Part shown: in pieces, positions 42,837 to 53,640 of the stretch | Layout of the letters: each line of letters starts with the position of its first letter | Numbering within the stretch: the stretch's first letter is position 1 | NCBI RefSeq assembly: GCF_033118175.1 | Contig: NC_083689.1 | Span: 26,828,501 to 26,892,500 of the forward strand | Direction: 5' to 3' | Origin: Dama dama | Lineage: Eukaryota > Chordata > Mammalia > Artiodactyla > Cervidae | Length of the DNA stretch: 64,000 nucleotides | Made by a program: the position numbers and the translations under genes | Notes under the pieces: model-generated | Told to the model about the DNA's origin: nothing | What the model saw: only the letters and a program-made list of their open reading frames with translations | Databases searched by the model: none

Positions 42837-43045
42837 AAAATGAATGAAGTTGCTCAGTCATATCTGACTCTTTGCGACCCCATGGACTGTAGACTACCAG
42901 GCTCCTCCATCCATGAGATTTTCCAGGCAAGGGTACTGAGTGGGTTGCCATTTCCTTCTCCAGAAGATCTTCCTGACCCAGGGATTGAACCCGGGTCTCC
43001 TATATTGTAGGCAGATGCTTTACCATCTGAGCCACCAGGGAAATC
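42837..43045 (-). mobile_element. Bov-tA SINE in tandem with the previous one
   Basis: Antisense: 'gttgctcagtcatatctgac', 'ggactgtagactaccaggct', 'gggttgccatttccttctcc', 'attgaacccgggtctcctat' and 'taccatctgagccaccaggg'. It is flanked by 'tataacagaa' at 42825-42834 and 43046-43055, the same target as the SINE to its left. Confidence 0.93.
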
Positions 43046-43075
43046 TATAACAGAACAGTCCTCTCTTATTAATGC

Positions 43076-43480
43076 ATGATTGAAAATGAAGAGGAATTAA
43101 AAAGCCTCTTGATGAAAGTGAAAGAGGAGAGTGAAAAAGTTGGCTTAAAGCTCAACATTCAGAAAACTAAGATCATGGTATCTGGTCCCATCACTTCATG
43201 GCAAATAGATGGGGAAACAGTAGAAACAGGGTCAGACTTTATTTTTTTCGGCTCCAAAATCACAGCAAATGGTGACTGCAGCCATGAAATTAAAAGATAC
43301 TTACTCCTTGGAAGGAAAGTTATGACCAACCTAGATAGCACATTAAAAAGCAGAGACATTACTTTGCCAACAAAGGTCCATCTAGTCAAGGCTATGGTTT
43401 TTCCAATGCTCATGTATGGATGTGAGAGTTGGACTGTGAAGGAAGCTGAGTGCCGAAAAATTAATGCTTTTGAACTGTGA
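43076..43480 (+). pseudogene. BovB C-terminal ORF2 fragment
   Basis: 134 codons with EELKSLLMKVKEESEKVGLKL, ITSWQIDGETVETGSDFIF, GDCSHEIKRYLLLGRK, MVFPMLMYGCESWTVKEAE and INAFEL. A TGG-to-TGA change in 'gaactgtgatgttggag' ends it. The family continues with WCWRRLLRVPW. The next segment is in another frame at 43477-43686 (EGLMLKLKLQYFGYLM). Confidence 0.85.
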
Positions 43481-43838
43481 TGTTGGAGAAGACTCTTGAG
43501 AGTCCCTTGGACTGCAAGGAGAGATCCAACCAGTCCATCCTGAAGGAGATAAGTCTTGGGTGTTCATTGGAAGGACTGATGTTGAAGCTGAAACTCCAAT
43601 ACTTCGGCTACCTCATGCCAAGAGTTGACTCATTGGAAAAGACCCTGATGCTGGGAGGGTTTCGGGGCAGGAGGAGAAGGGGATGATAGAGGATGAGATG
43701 GCTGGATGGCATCATTGACTCGATGGACATGAGTTTGAGTAAACTCCGGGAGTTGGTGATGGACAGGGAGGCCTGGAGTGCTGCGATTCATGGGGTCACA
43801 AGGAGTTGGACACGACTGAGTGACTGAACTGAACTGAT
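43078..43838 (+). mobile_element. BovB, 5'-truncated just after the RT active site
   Basis: Begins 'gaaaatgaagaggaattaaa' and ends 'actgagtgactgaactgaac'. Less diverged than the other BovB copies. Includes the thumb and full C-terminal region but no YADD. Confidence 0.93.
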
Positions 43839-44269
43839 GCAACCGAAAATTATTTTAAGACTAAGATAAAAGTATAAAAATAATAATAATTATTATATTT
43901 CTAACATCGGGTAGATTTTCCACTTAGAGTGATAACAAAATCACAAATAATAATTTTATTATTATTCATTTAAATAATAATTAGTTTTTATTTATTTAGT
44001 TAGTTATCAGCATATACCTAACACCTATGGAATAATAACCTCGCCCTTTGACAACTGAGACAGTGGCACTATTAGATAATGTGTGTAAAGTATTTAGCAC
44101 AGTACCTATCACATCCCTGTCAATCATGATATAGTAGCTGTGATTGTGATAAATCAAGTTATAAATCAACTCAAAAAGATAAGCAGTGAAAGCATACCAA
44201 ATGCTGTTTTTAAAATGAAAAGTGGAATAGAAGACTATAAAGTTAGAATTCAAAAACTTTTGTTTTTGT
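43839..44269. other. Unassigned AT-rich region
   Basis: Contains AAT-rich low complexity near 43872-43990. No element recognised beyond that. Confidence 0.35.
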
Positions 44270-45975
44270 ACAAGCAATTTTAAATTGACATATAACATCA
44301 TTTTAGTTTAAGGTATACAACAGAATGATTTGATATTTGTATATATTATGAAATGATCACCACAAGAACTTTAGTTAATACCCATTACCACATATAGTTA
44401 CAGGTTTTTTTCTTGTGATGAGAACTTTTGGGATCTACTATCTGAGCAAATAAAAAACAAGGTATTATTAACTATAGTCACCGTGCTATAGTTGACTATG
44501 GTCAATACCATTTACTGAAGGGACTGTTCCTTCCTCACTGTATATTCTTGGTTCATTTTTCATAAATTGAAAGTGAAAGTGTTAGTCGCTCAGTCTGTGA
44601 ATCCATGGACTGTAGCCTGCCAGGCTCCTCTTTCCCTGGAATTTTCCAGGCAAGAAAACTAGAGTGGGTGCCATGTTCTTCTCCATTTTCATAAATTAAT
44701 TGATCATAAATGTGTGGGTGTAAGTTCTAGGTACACATCCTGCTCCAAACACACTCCTGCACCTGGCTTCTGGCAACCATCAGTCTGCTTTCTGTATATA
44801 TGAATTTGTTTTATTATTTTCAGATTACTCATGTAAGTGAGATCATACAGTATTTGTATTTCTCTTATTTCACCTAGCATAATACACTCTAGGTCAATCC
44901 ATACTGTCACAAATAGCAATATTTTATTTTTAATGGCTGAATAATATTCCACTGTATGCATATGTTTATATACATATAAATACACACACACACATACTCA
45001 TCTTTATCCATTTGTCAATACACACTTAGGTTGTTTCCATGTCTTGACTATCATAAATAATGTCGCAATGAACATGGAGATACATATTTTTTTTTGAATT
45101 AGTGTTTTTGTTTTCTTTGAATAAATATCCAGAAGTAGAAATGCTGGATCACAATCAATCTATTTTTAATTTTTTTAGTAACTGCTTAACTATTTCCCAT
45201 AGTGGCTGCACGAATTTGCATCCCTACCAATAGTATACCACTGTTCCCTTTTCTGCACATCCTCACCAATACTTGTTATTTCTTTTATTATTATTATAGT
45301 CATTCTAACAGGTGTGAGGTTGTATCTCACTTTGGTGATGACTTGCATTTTCTTGATGATTAGTGATATTGAGCATCTTTTCACATGCCTGTTGGCCATC
45401 TACATGTCTTCTTTGGGAAAATGTCTATTCAGATCCTCTACTCATGTTTCAGTCACACTGTTTTTTCTTCCTGCTATTGAGTTGTAGAAGTTCTTTGTAT
45501 ATTTTGGATAATTTGCAAATATTTTCTCCCAGTCAGTAAGTTGCCCTTTTGTTCTGTAGATGGTTTCCTTTGCTATGCAGAAGCTTTTTAGTCTGATGTA
45601 CTCCCATTTAGTTTTGCTTCTGTTATCTTTGAATTTGGTGTTAATTCCAAAAGATCACTGTCAAAAAGCTTATTGCTTTTTGACACAAAGTTTATTGCTT
45701 ATGTCTTCTTCTAGGAGTTCTATGGTTTCAGATCTTATATTCAAGTCTTTAATCTATTTTCAGTTGATATTTGCATAGGGTTTAAGATAATAGTTTAGTT
45801 TAATTCTTTTGAATGTGGCTGTCTAGTTTTCCCAACACCATCTACTGATGACACTGTCCTTTCCTCATTGTATATTTCTGATTCATTTTTTAAATTAATT
45901 GACCACATATGTGTGGGTTTATTTCTGGGTTCTATAGTCTGTTTCATTGATCTATACTTCTACTGTATTAGTCTT
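44270..45975 (-). mobile_element. Old L1 with 3' UTR and ORF2, rearranged
   Basis: Antisense L1. 3' UTR at 44270-44507 ('taaattgacatataacatca', 'tcttgtgatgagaacttttg', 'aactatagtcaccgtgctat'). A displaced ORF2 segment follows at 44508-44725 ('ctgaagggactgttccttcc'). Then ordered ORF2 runs 44726-45975 ('atggctgaataatattccac', 'aggtgtgaggttgtatctca', 'ttctttgtatattttggata'). The ORF2 segment seen at 44508 also occurs in its normal place at about 45840-45920. Confidence 0.8.
44569..44684 (-). mobile_element. Bov-A monomer SINE inserted in L1
   Basis: 'gaaagtgaaagtgttagtcg', 'ggactgtagcctgccaggct' and 'ttttccaggcaagaaaacta'. The flanks 'atttttcataaatt' (44555-44568) and 'attttcataaatt' (44685-44697) form a target duplication differing by one T. 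Confidence 0.9.
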
Positions 45976-46212
45976 TCTTAAATCACTCTTAAATGTTCTC
46001 AAGATTCTAGAACATCTATAGCAAAGAACAACATCAGTAGTATACACAATTAAATTCTATGTAATCTGATAGTAAAAAAAGATATAAATGTCATTCAACT
46101 GTAAACTCCTAAAGGACAAAAGAATGTAGCTGAAAAAGTTCAGAAGAAATACAATTTTAGTATCAGATTGTTGTAATCTTTGTTTTTTAACCTTTTTACT
46201 ATAGAGAGAATT
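45976..46212. other. Short unassigned region
   Basis: No element recognised. Confidence 0.35.
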
Positions 46213-46425
46213 ATGCACTAGTGGTAAAGAACTCACCTGCCAATGCAGGAAACTTAACAGATAAGGGTTCGATCCCTGGGTTTGGAAGATCCCCTGGAGG
46301 AGAAAATGGCAACCCACTCCCACGTTCTTGCATGGAGAATCTCTATAGACAGAGGAGCCTTGAGGGCTACAGTCCATAGGTCCACAAAGAGTCAAAAACG
46401 ACTAAAGTGTCTTAGCATGCATGCA
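46213..46425 (+). mobile_element. Bov-tA SINE, diverged
   Basis: 'actagtggtaaagaactcac', 'gttcgatccctgggtttgga', 'ggaggagaaaatggcaaccc' and 'cacaaagagtcaaaaacgac'. The first part of the head is degraded. Confidence 0.85.
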
Positions 46426-46570
46426 TAGAAACATTTAAAATATAATCAGTATGATCAAGTTTAATGTGGCTCTGGAAGAAATGAAGGATTTTCATAACAT
46501 CAAGAAACCATGTTATTTATAACTATTCAGAATTACCCTACAACAGCCTGAGGGCAGGCAATGATGACTT

Positions 46571-46782
46571 TGTTGTTGTTTAGTTGCTAAATTATGTAGA
46601 ACTGTTTTGCCACCCCATGGACTGCAGACCACCAGGCTCCTCTGTTCATGGTTATTTCCCAGGCAAGAATAGTGGAATGGGCTGCCATTTCCTTCTCCAG
46701 GGGATCTTTCTGATCCAGGGATCAAACCCACATCTCCTGCATTGGTAGGTGGATTCTTTACTACTGAGCCACCAGGGAAGCC
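46571..46782 (-). mobile_element. Bov-tA SINE with perfect target duplication
   Basis: Antisense: 'tgttgttgtttagttgctaa', 'ggactgcagaccaccaggct', 'gggctgccatttccttctcc' and 'ctactgagccaccagggaag'. 'caatgatgactt' occurs at 46559-46570 and 46783-46794, a perfect 12-bp target duplication. Confidence 0.95.
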
Positions 46783-46794
46783 CAATGATGACTT

Positions 46795-47128
46795 AATAGT
46801 GGAGAAAACTAAAGGATCATATGGCAAATTGCTTTATGTACAGCTCTTGAGTACAACAATGAACTGAACATGAAGAGTCATCAGAACTGTCTCACTAACA
46901 TACGAGAAAAATTTTGCAAAATAGGCAATGATGTCAAATAATTTGAAAATATGAAGAAAATTGGAACACTGTGGGTTGTAGGAGCAACCAATACCTTCTC
47001 AACCATGCCAATGATGTTTTATATAAAAATTCTGTTAGTTTTCATGAAAAGATAAATATTAATACTTTCATTTTATTAACAGAGTGCTCGAAAGCTCAAA
47101 TGACTGACTTAAGATCATGAAATGAGTC
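46795..47128. other. Unassigned region
   Basis: No element recognised. Confidence 0.35.
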
Positions 47129-47180
47129 AGAAATAGAAATAAAAAAAATAAAAAAGGAAAAAAAAAAAGAAATAGAAATA
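47129..47180 (+). repeat. A-rich insertion between 13-bp direct repeats
   Basis: 'agaaatagaaata' occurs at 47129-47141 and 47168-47180. The 26 bases between are A with one T and one GG. This looks like a target duplication enclosing only a poly(A)-like tail. Confidence 0.6.
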
Positions 47181-47783
47181 TATACTGTCTTCTCAGTGCT
47201 ATTCCTTAAGTGAAAAAACAAAAATGCCATCTTGAGTCAATTAAAACTAGAAAGCTATAATGAAATGAAAGAAATGATCAAGAAACATGATTTCAAAAAA
47301 GAGAAAAGATTCATTTTATAGCATATATAGACTTATTTTCTGGTATTTTAACTTACAGGGATATGGCCTTAATGTAGGTTTGAAAGCTTTTCTGAAAGCT
47401 GCAGCAACAATTTCCCACCTAGGTGAGTAATCATGCCAGGGGGCCACTATTCATCTCAGTCATTTTTTTCTGCAATAAATGGACATGAAAGAACCAAATG
47501 AACATTAAAACAAAGCTTGTGATATTCAGCAATCTCTCCAGGGTCTTATAGATGGATTGAAATTAAGCACTATTCAGATGAATTTCATGCTTTAATCAAT
47601 ATAAAATAATTAAATTGCAAAAAACCCTCTATGAAGCCAACAGGCCATTGTGAAGAAATCTTTTAACATTTGGGGGAAATTTTTTGATAGTGGAGACAGG
47701 AATTAACCACAGGGTAAGTTATTTCTGAGTACTACAGGAGACTCTTTCAGAGAGCCAGGTGAGTTCATCCTGCCTCAGAAGCA
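47181..47783. other. Unassigned region
   Basis: No element recognised. Confidence 0.35.
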
Positions 47784-47988
47784 TGCACTAAATCTCTTCT
47801 GTCGTGTCTGACTCTGTGACCCCATGAACTGTAGTCCGCCAGGCTCCTCTGCCCATGGGATTCTCCATGCAAGAATACTGGAGTGGGTTGCCATTTCTTC
47901 CTCCAGAGGATCTTTCCAACCCAAGTGTTGAACCCATGTCTCCTGCACTGGAAAGTGAGTTTTTCACTACTGGCGCCACCTGGAACCC
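47784..47988 (-). mobile_element. Bov-tA SINE
   Basis: Antisense: 'ctgtcgtgtctgactctgtg', 'aactgtagtccgccaggctc', 'gggttgccatttcttcctcc', 'gttgaacccatgtctcctgc'. Flanked by 'cagaagca' at 47776-47783 and 47989-47996. Confidence 0.92.
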
Positions 47989-47996
47989 CAGAAGCA

Positions 47997-50589
47997 CAGA
48001 TGGGAGCAAATGTTTTACCCTAGATGGTGGCAGCAGTACTAAGTGCAGCACTGCACAATCGAGCAAGAACTGACAGAAACAGAAACAAGTTGAGGTGCGG
48101 ACATAAACTCAATAAAGATTCTGTGCTCAAATACCGAACTCTGAGGAATGACTGGTATGAGGCAGAGAGATTCTTTCAAAGATCATGTTAGCCCTGATGA
48201 GAGGGACCAACTGTGATACACACAAAATTAGAGTGCATCTTGGATCAGAGCAATGCCAGCACTACTGGATTTGTGCAAATCCACTACCCTTCTAACTATA
48301 TCTGACGAACAGAGATGTACAGAGAAGAGAAAACAAAACCAAATGAGCCAGGGCTTCTCTCCTGAGAATCCAGAGTTGAAACAGAAAGATATGGGGCTCC
48401 ATGGGGACATGTGCTGAGTCAAAACAGCAGTAGCACTCTAAAAGAAGCTCCACTAGGACCACTTACTGAGATCTGGGACCCTACTCACATTCCTGTCTCC
48501 CAAGAAGCATGATTGCTTGGCTTTTTTAGATTGTGCGTAGCTCCCTCCAATAAATCCATTTTCTCCTTGAGATATTGAGCATCATTTTCTCTCTGTTAGC
48601 TGAAATAAAATAAACTTTACCTAATATATCTATCCACTGCAAAATGTCACAGAATGATGTGAGATGTGAATGACGGTGAGCCACATAAAAGGAATGAACA
48701 AATGATGCTAAGCAAAATGTTCCCCATCTAACAACAAAGTACCAAACATAGATAGAAAACAGACTTGGTCTTACCCACTCCTAATAAGGAGATATTTAGT
48801 AATGGGCTGACAGAAATCTAGAAGATATAACTATTTATGGTCTTTTTATATGTGCATTTAAATTAACAGTCTATTTTACATACATTATTCCATGGTGTGT
48901 GTCTAGTTCTCCTTGAAGGATTAACCAAATGAATCCTTCAATGTCTAGAAAGTTCAGACCTTACGAAATGATGCCTAAAGAAGACTTACTACTGTCAGGA
49001 ATTTCTAGAGTTATAAAGATAGTATATATGTACAGTAAATCAGGTAAGCTCTAATAATAAAAGATCATGGCGGGGGTTGGGGGGGAGACAAATTGAGATG
49101 AGTTGTGCCTTTATTTTGAAGCAACCTGGACGAATGATGCTTATCTTCCAAAAAAGTGATATGGAGGACCTAAGACAGCAGTGATTTAGTTGATATATAT
49201 TTGCAAGGTAGTTCTCTTGGACATGTGCACTACTTCAGTGTATATTACACTAGCAAAACAAACAGGGTGACTAAGTTTCAAAAGTGAGTTACAAGGATAT
49301 CAAACATTCTGTGCAATTGTGCTTTCCCATAACTTTTAGGGGAAAGCCGACTGTTTCATTGCACTGCTTGGGATAAAAGTATAGTCAGATTCTTGGAATT
49401 CACTGAAAGAATAGTATCAGCACCATGAAAACTGGAACTCCACAAGATTCATATTAAGGAAATTTCTGGGTTTATTCTTTTTATTAGATCTTTCCTGTAT
49501 TTGTTTTCAAGTAACCTTTTCAATATAACTGCTAGTGAAATATAAGAGGCCTGCCTAGCTCTTTATGGTTTATATTCTGTAACCTAACTAAAAGTAATTG
49601 TCTTGAGTCCTAATTTCATTTAACACATTCTGAACTACTGACACTGCTGAAGTGTACTTATTGTTCATTTGGTGAAAACTGTGTCTTATTGTGATAAAGA
49701 TTTAATGCATAATGGTTTTTAATGTCTTTGATAAAACAAGAAACAAAACATTTGTAACTGTTCAATTCTACCAAAATGGAGATATATTTTATATATTGCT
49801 CACATTTTACTTTTTGCAAAAATGAGGAATTAGAAAATGATTTTTACTTTTCTAATTGTTTAGTGCAATTAATAATATTTCATTTAAAATACCCTACATA
49901 ATACTATAGAACACAACCAAAATATGTTTCTAAAAGTCCAGATGGTGTAACTATTCAAAAATAAATGGAGAAGTTAAAAACAAAGCCCCATCTATTCTTT
50001 CCTTCTGAAACTGCAATGTAAAAAATGTTGAAAGACAGATGGGGCATGAATGTGCACTTTTACACCCAAAGATAATTATTACTTATGACAAACAAACAAA
50101 TTGGAAATTGAATAGTTCACATAATAATCAAACTAAGATTTTTCAAATAAGTTTCTCATACGTCATCTAACATTTGATAATTTAAAAAGCTCCATGAATT
50201 ACAGCAATTAGTATTCTCAATTTAAAAGGAGAAATTTGAGGTTTAAATTGTTTAATATTCTTACCAAATACTGTTCATAGCTAGGATTCATACTTTAGTT
50301 TTCTGGTTCTAAATTCTAGCTTTTCCCCCCTATAAAGTCATAACAGAATATATAACGTTGCCACTACTCAAAACATTTTTTAGAACTATCCTCTTGAAAT
50401 TTTCTTCAGAAACAATTTATGAGCTATGAAAGAAAGCTAACTCACTACAATACACCAAACATCTCTGAGACTTTTGTGAGTAGAACTATTTTTTCATTTC
50501 CAAAGAGTCTTGAGATGGGTAAATTATCAACGACAGAACAATTCCATGGTCACAGAGAAATTCAGCTCACTTTATTTTCATCCAGTCAC
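47997..50589. other. Unassigned region, 2.6 kb
   Basis: No repeat, exon or RNA gene recognised. AT-rich. 'atcatggcgggggttggggg' near 49066-49085 is a short G-rich patch. Confidence 0.35.
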
Positions 50590-50780
50590 CCAGTCACTAA
50601 TTCAATGATTATTTATTATTTTGCCAACTTTGTACAAAATACTGCATATAGAGGTGATAATTAGTAGTGGAGAGACAAAAATTATTTGACTTTACAATTA
50701 GTGCAATGGCAGATAGGAACAAAAAATGAATTAAAATAAAATGTGATAAGTAATCTGATAGAAATAACACTGTTTCTAGC
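50590..50780 (-). mobile_element. Possible L2 remnant
   Basis: 'gattatttattattttgcca', 'aaaatactgcatatagaggt' and 'gagacaaaaattatttgact' resemble an antisense L2 3' end. Very diverged. Confidence 0.3.
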
Positions 50781-50854
50781 AGATAATATTGGAAGTGCTT
50801 TTAAACTATGGAAAGAATAAATGTGCCATCAGCCCAGTCATGCAAACTACAACA

Positions 50855-51000
50855 AGAGAGTAGAGTGTCTAAGCACATAGACCTTGAAGTTACACTTGAA
50901 CACCTTGATTCTTAGCTGGGTGACTTTGCAATTTGGGGAAGTTGGTTAATTTTATAAAGTCTCGGAGTCTTCTTATAAAAAAGGGGCTACCTCAAAAGAG
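50855..51000 (+). mobile_element. MIR SINE
   Basis: 'gtctaagcacatagaccttg', 'cttgattcttagctgggtga' and 'ctttgcaatttggggaagtt' match MIR blocks in order. Confidence 0.6.
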
Positions 51001-51499
51001 TAACGAGGGAAAGAATGTCCTGAGAGGAGATCAGTGCATTCAGTGGATTCCAAAAATTCTCTCTGTTGGGAAGTAAGGAATACCCAGAGCACAGAGCTGC
51101 CTGGTCCTCCAGTTATCCTAGAGTGTCATCTCTTAGCCAACAACAGTGATCTCGCCTTCTGTTCTCTCTCACAAGGAGATAATGCAAAGCAATACAGAGG
51201 AATGAGGAAAAGGAAAAAAAAGGAAAATAGAAATTTGCTTGTATATTTTGGAAATTTGTCAATTGCTGAGCTCTAAAGGATGCAAGAGATTGGAGGAGAA
51301 AATAAAATTTAGGGAACTCTGCTGTGTTTAACTAGCAGTATCTATTAATATTCATTTTCGAGAGATCTAAGTAAAGGTTAGGTCTTGTGTTTAATTATAT
51401 CTATTGACTGAATTATGCTTTCTTGAAGCTTTCACTGTGTATAATCTGAACCACTTGGGTCTCAGGATTTATTTGGATTTCATGAGTTGGTGTCACATA
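51001..51499. other. Unassigned region
   Basis: No element recognised. The small frame 51034-51276 has no known domain. Confidence 0.35.
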
Positions 51500-51575
51500 G
51501 GTTGATGTTATAAAATGCTTATTATTGCCTCACACATGGTAAGCACTCAAAACTAATGTCATTGTCATTATTCAT
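51500..51575 (+). mobile_element. MIR 3' fragment
   Basis: 'gatgttataaaatgcttatt' and 'cacatggtaagcactcaaaa' resemble the MIR 3' end. Short and tentative. Confidence 0.4.
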
Positions 51576-52899
51576 GATGTACAGTTTATAAACTCTTATT
51601 TTTATTATTTAAATGACTAATCTAAATCTGAATTTAAGGAAACCTATAAAAAGATGCACAGAAACAGAAGGCCAAACCCAATAATACTGAATACATTTAA
51701 GAGAAACGGAGGTCAGAAGAGATTGACTGCACAGGTACTAAGCTGTGCTACAATAGGCGAATGAAAACAAAGGTCTTTTCTTTCTTCAGCTATGGTGAAA
51801 GAAAAATTCAGTGCAAAATGGGTCCAATCATCTAGTAAAGCAGAATAAATATTTAGGAGGATGAAATTTAAACCAGGTGTTTACCTGGATTTGAGTGCTG
51901 AAAGAAATCAGTTACAAGGCTCTTTGTATCAGAAGGACTGAACAACATGATGCAGAATATCCTTGACAAAGTTCTAATGTAAAGTGCAGACAGCTCACAT
52001 ATGGCTGTTTATTACCTCTCCTTTTGAAAGCTGAGAGCCTAATAGGTTTCTGCAAAGGAAATTCTACTGAAATGTAACTTTCTGATGATTTACATTATCA
52101 CTAAGATACAGCTTGGAAGTAATTTGGCCATTGAGCCTAAACCAGACCACTGAATCAGAGTCTGGGGTGAGGCCCAGGATTACATATTTTTTAAGTTCCC
52201 AAAGTGACTCTAGCAATCATTGAGACTTGAGACTCAATATCATTCAGACTGCTAGTTGCTCCCCCCAGATCCATTCCCTGCTTTACTCTGGTAGGAATAG
52301 AACCCTTGATTCCTACGGCCTTCTGGATACCCAGAATAAGAACCAAACTTCCCAGCCTCTTCTGTTGGGTACTGCCATGTCTTATGCAATAGACTGTAAT
52401 AGTGACTGACCCCTGCTAGACTTGTCCTTAAAGCAGAGGCCATACCACATATCTTTCCCTCATCCTGCTGCTTGACTGCTGGTATAAAACCAAAAACTCT
52501 GTCATTTACCAAGAGGATAGTGAACCACAAGCAGGGAAAGCTAAGAGAAATACTGGGCAGAGGGTGGTCTCTGGATGATCTCAAGAAGATAGTTGGTCAT
52601 ACCAGCCTTGGACTACCGCCTGCTATTACTATGAGAGAGAAATAAGCTTTTATCATGTTGAAGCCACTATTATTTGACTAGTCACAAATTAATATAGACA
52701 GTTCTCAGAGTCATTTTCTAAAATAATAATATAAACTAAAATTGGAATCCTTGATCCTGCCTTTATAAGTTTATAAGCAAATTTTAAATCGTAACAGACT
52801 TGATTTTTAAGGAGACTCCTGGAATGTGAAAAGTAAGGTCACACTATTCTCTTCGGTCTGCCAGAGCAGGTAGTGGTCATTTTGTTTGAAATCTATGTA
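51576..52899. other. Unassigned region
   Basis: No repeat or exon recognised. The antisense frame 52252-52584 lacks a domain. Confidence 0.35.
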
Positions 52900-53108
52900 T
52901 GTGTGTGTGCTTGGTCACTTGGTCCTGTCTGACTCTTTGTGATCCCATGGACTGTAGCCCACCAGGATCCATGGAATTCTCCAGGCAAGAATACCAGAGT
53001 GGGTTGCCATTTCCTTCTCCAGGGGATCTTCCCGACATAGGGATCGAACTCATGTTTCCTGCATTTCCTGTTTTAACAGGTGGATTCTTTATCACTGTGC
53101 CACCTGAG
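52900..53108 (-). mobile_element. Bov-tA SINE
   Basis: Antisense: 'gacatagggatcgaactcat', 'gggttgccatttccttctcc' and 'ggactgtagcccaccaggat'. It lacks the usual 'ctcctctgtcc' segment after 'ccagg', a small internal deletion. A purine/pyrimidine-rich extra segment lies in its tRNA-like part. Confidence 0.9.
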
Positions 53109-53345
53109 ACTAAGCCTTAAAAAGGGGAATGTTAGGATTCATTCCTGACTTACTCTTTTAAATACAGGAATATCTTTTATTGGAAGGTTATTACTGCCTG
53201 TTTGAACTCTTGTGGTATATTTTTATGTGGTATTTTTTGTGAAAGTGTCTTAAAGGTTCAGATCAAGGACAAAATTAGGTGACTGCACCCTTGACTGTAT
53301 CTACTGAATCAAACTGAGTCAAAAATCAAAATATAAGAAAAGTCA

Positions 53346-53640
53346 GGACTTCCCTGGTGGTTCAGTGGTTAAGAAGCCACCTGCCAATGCAGGGGACACA
53401 GGTTCAATCCCTGGTCCAGGAAGATTCCACATGTGGAGAGAGTGGGGCAACTAAGCCCATACAGAACAGTTACCAAAGCTTGTGCACCCTACAGCCCATG
53501 CTCCAGACCAAGAGAAGCCAACACAATGAGAAGCTTGAGTACCACACCTAGAGAGTAGCCCATGCTCGCAGTAACTAGAGAAAGCCTGTGCAGCAAACAA
53601 AGACCCAGTGCAACCAAAAGTAAATATATAAATAAAGTCA
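53346..53640 (+). mobile_element. CHR-type SINE
   Basis: tRNA-Glu-derived Cetartiodactyla SINE distinct from Bov-tA. Head 'ggacttccctggtggttcag', then 'ggttcaatccctggtccagg', 'gatccc'-like segment, 'ctccagaccaagagaagcca', 'acacaatgagaagcttgagt', 'agagagtagcccatgctcgc', 'aactagagaaagcctgtgca' and 'caaccaaaagtaaatatata'. 'aaagtca' flanks both ends (53339-53345 and 53634-53640). Predates the Bov-tA family. Confidence 0.85.
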
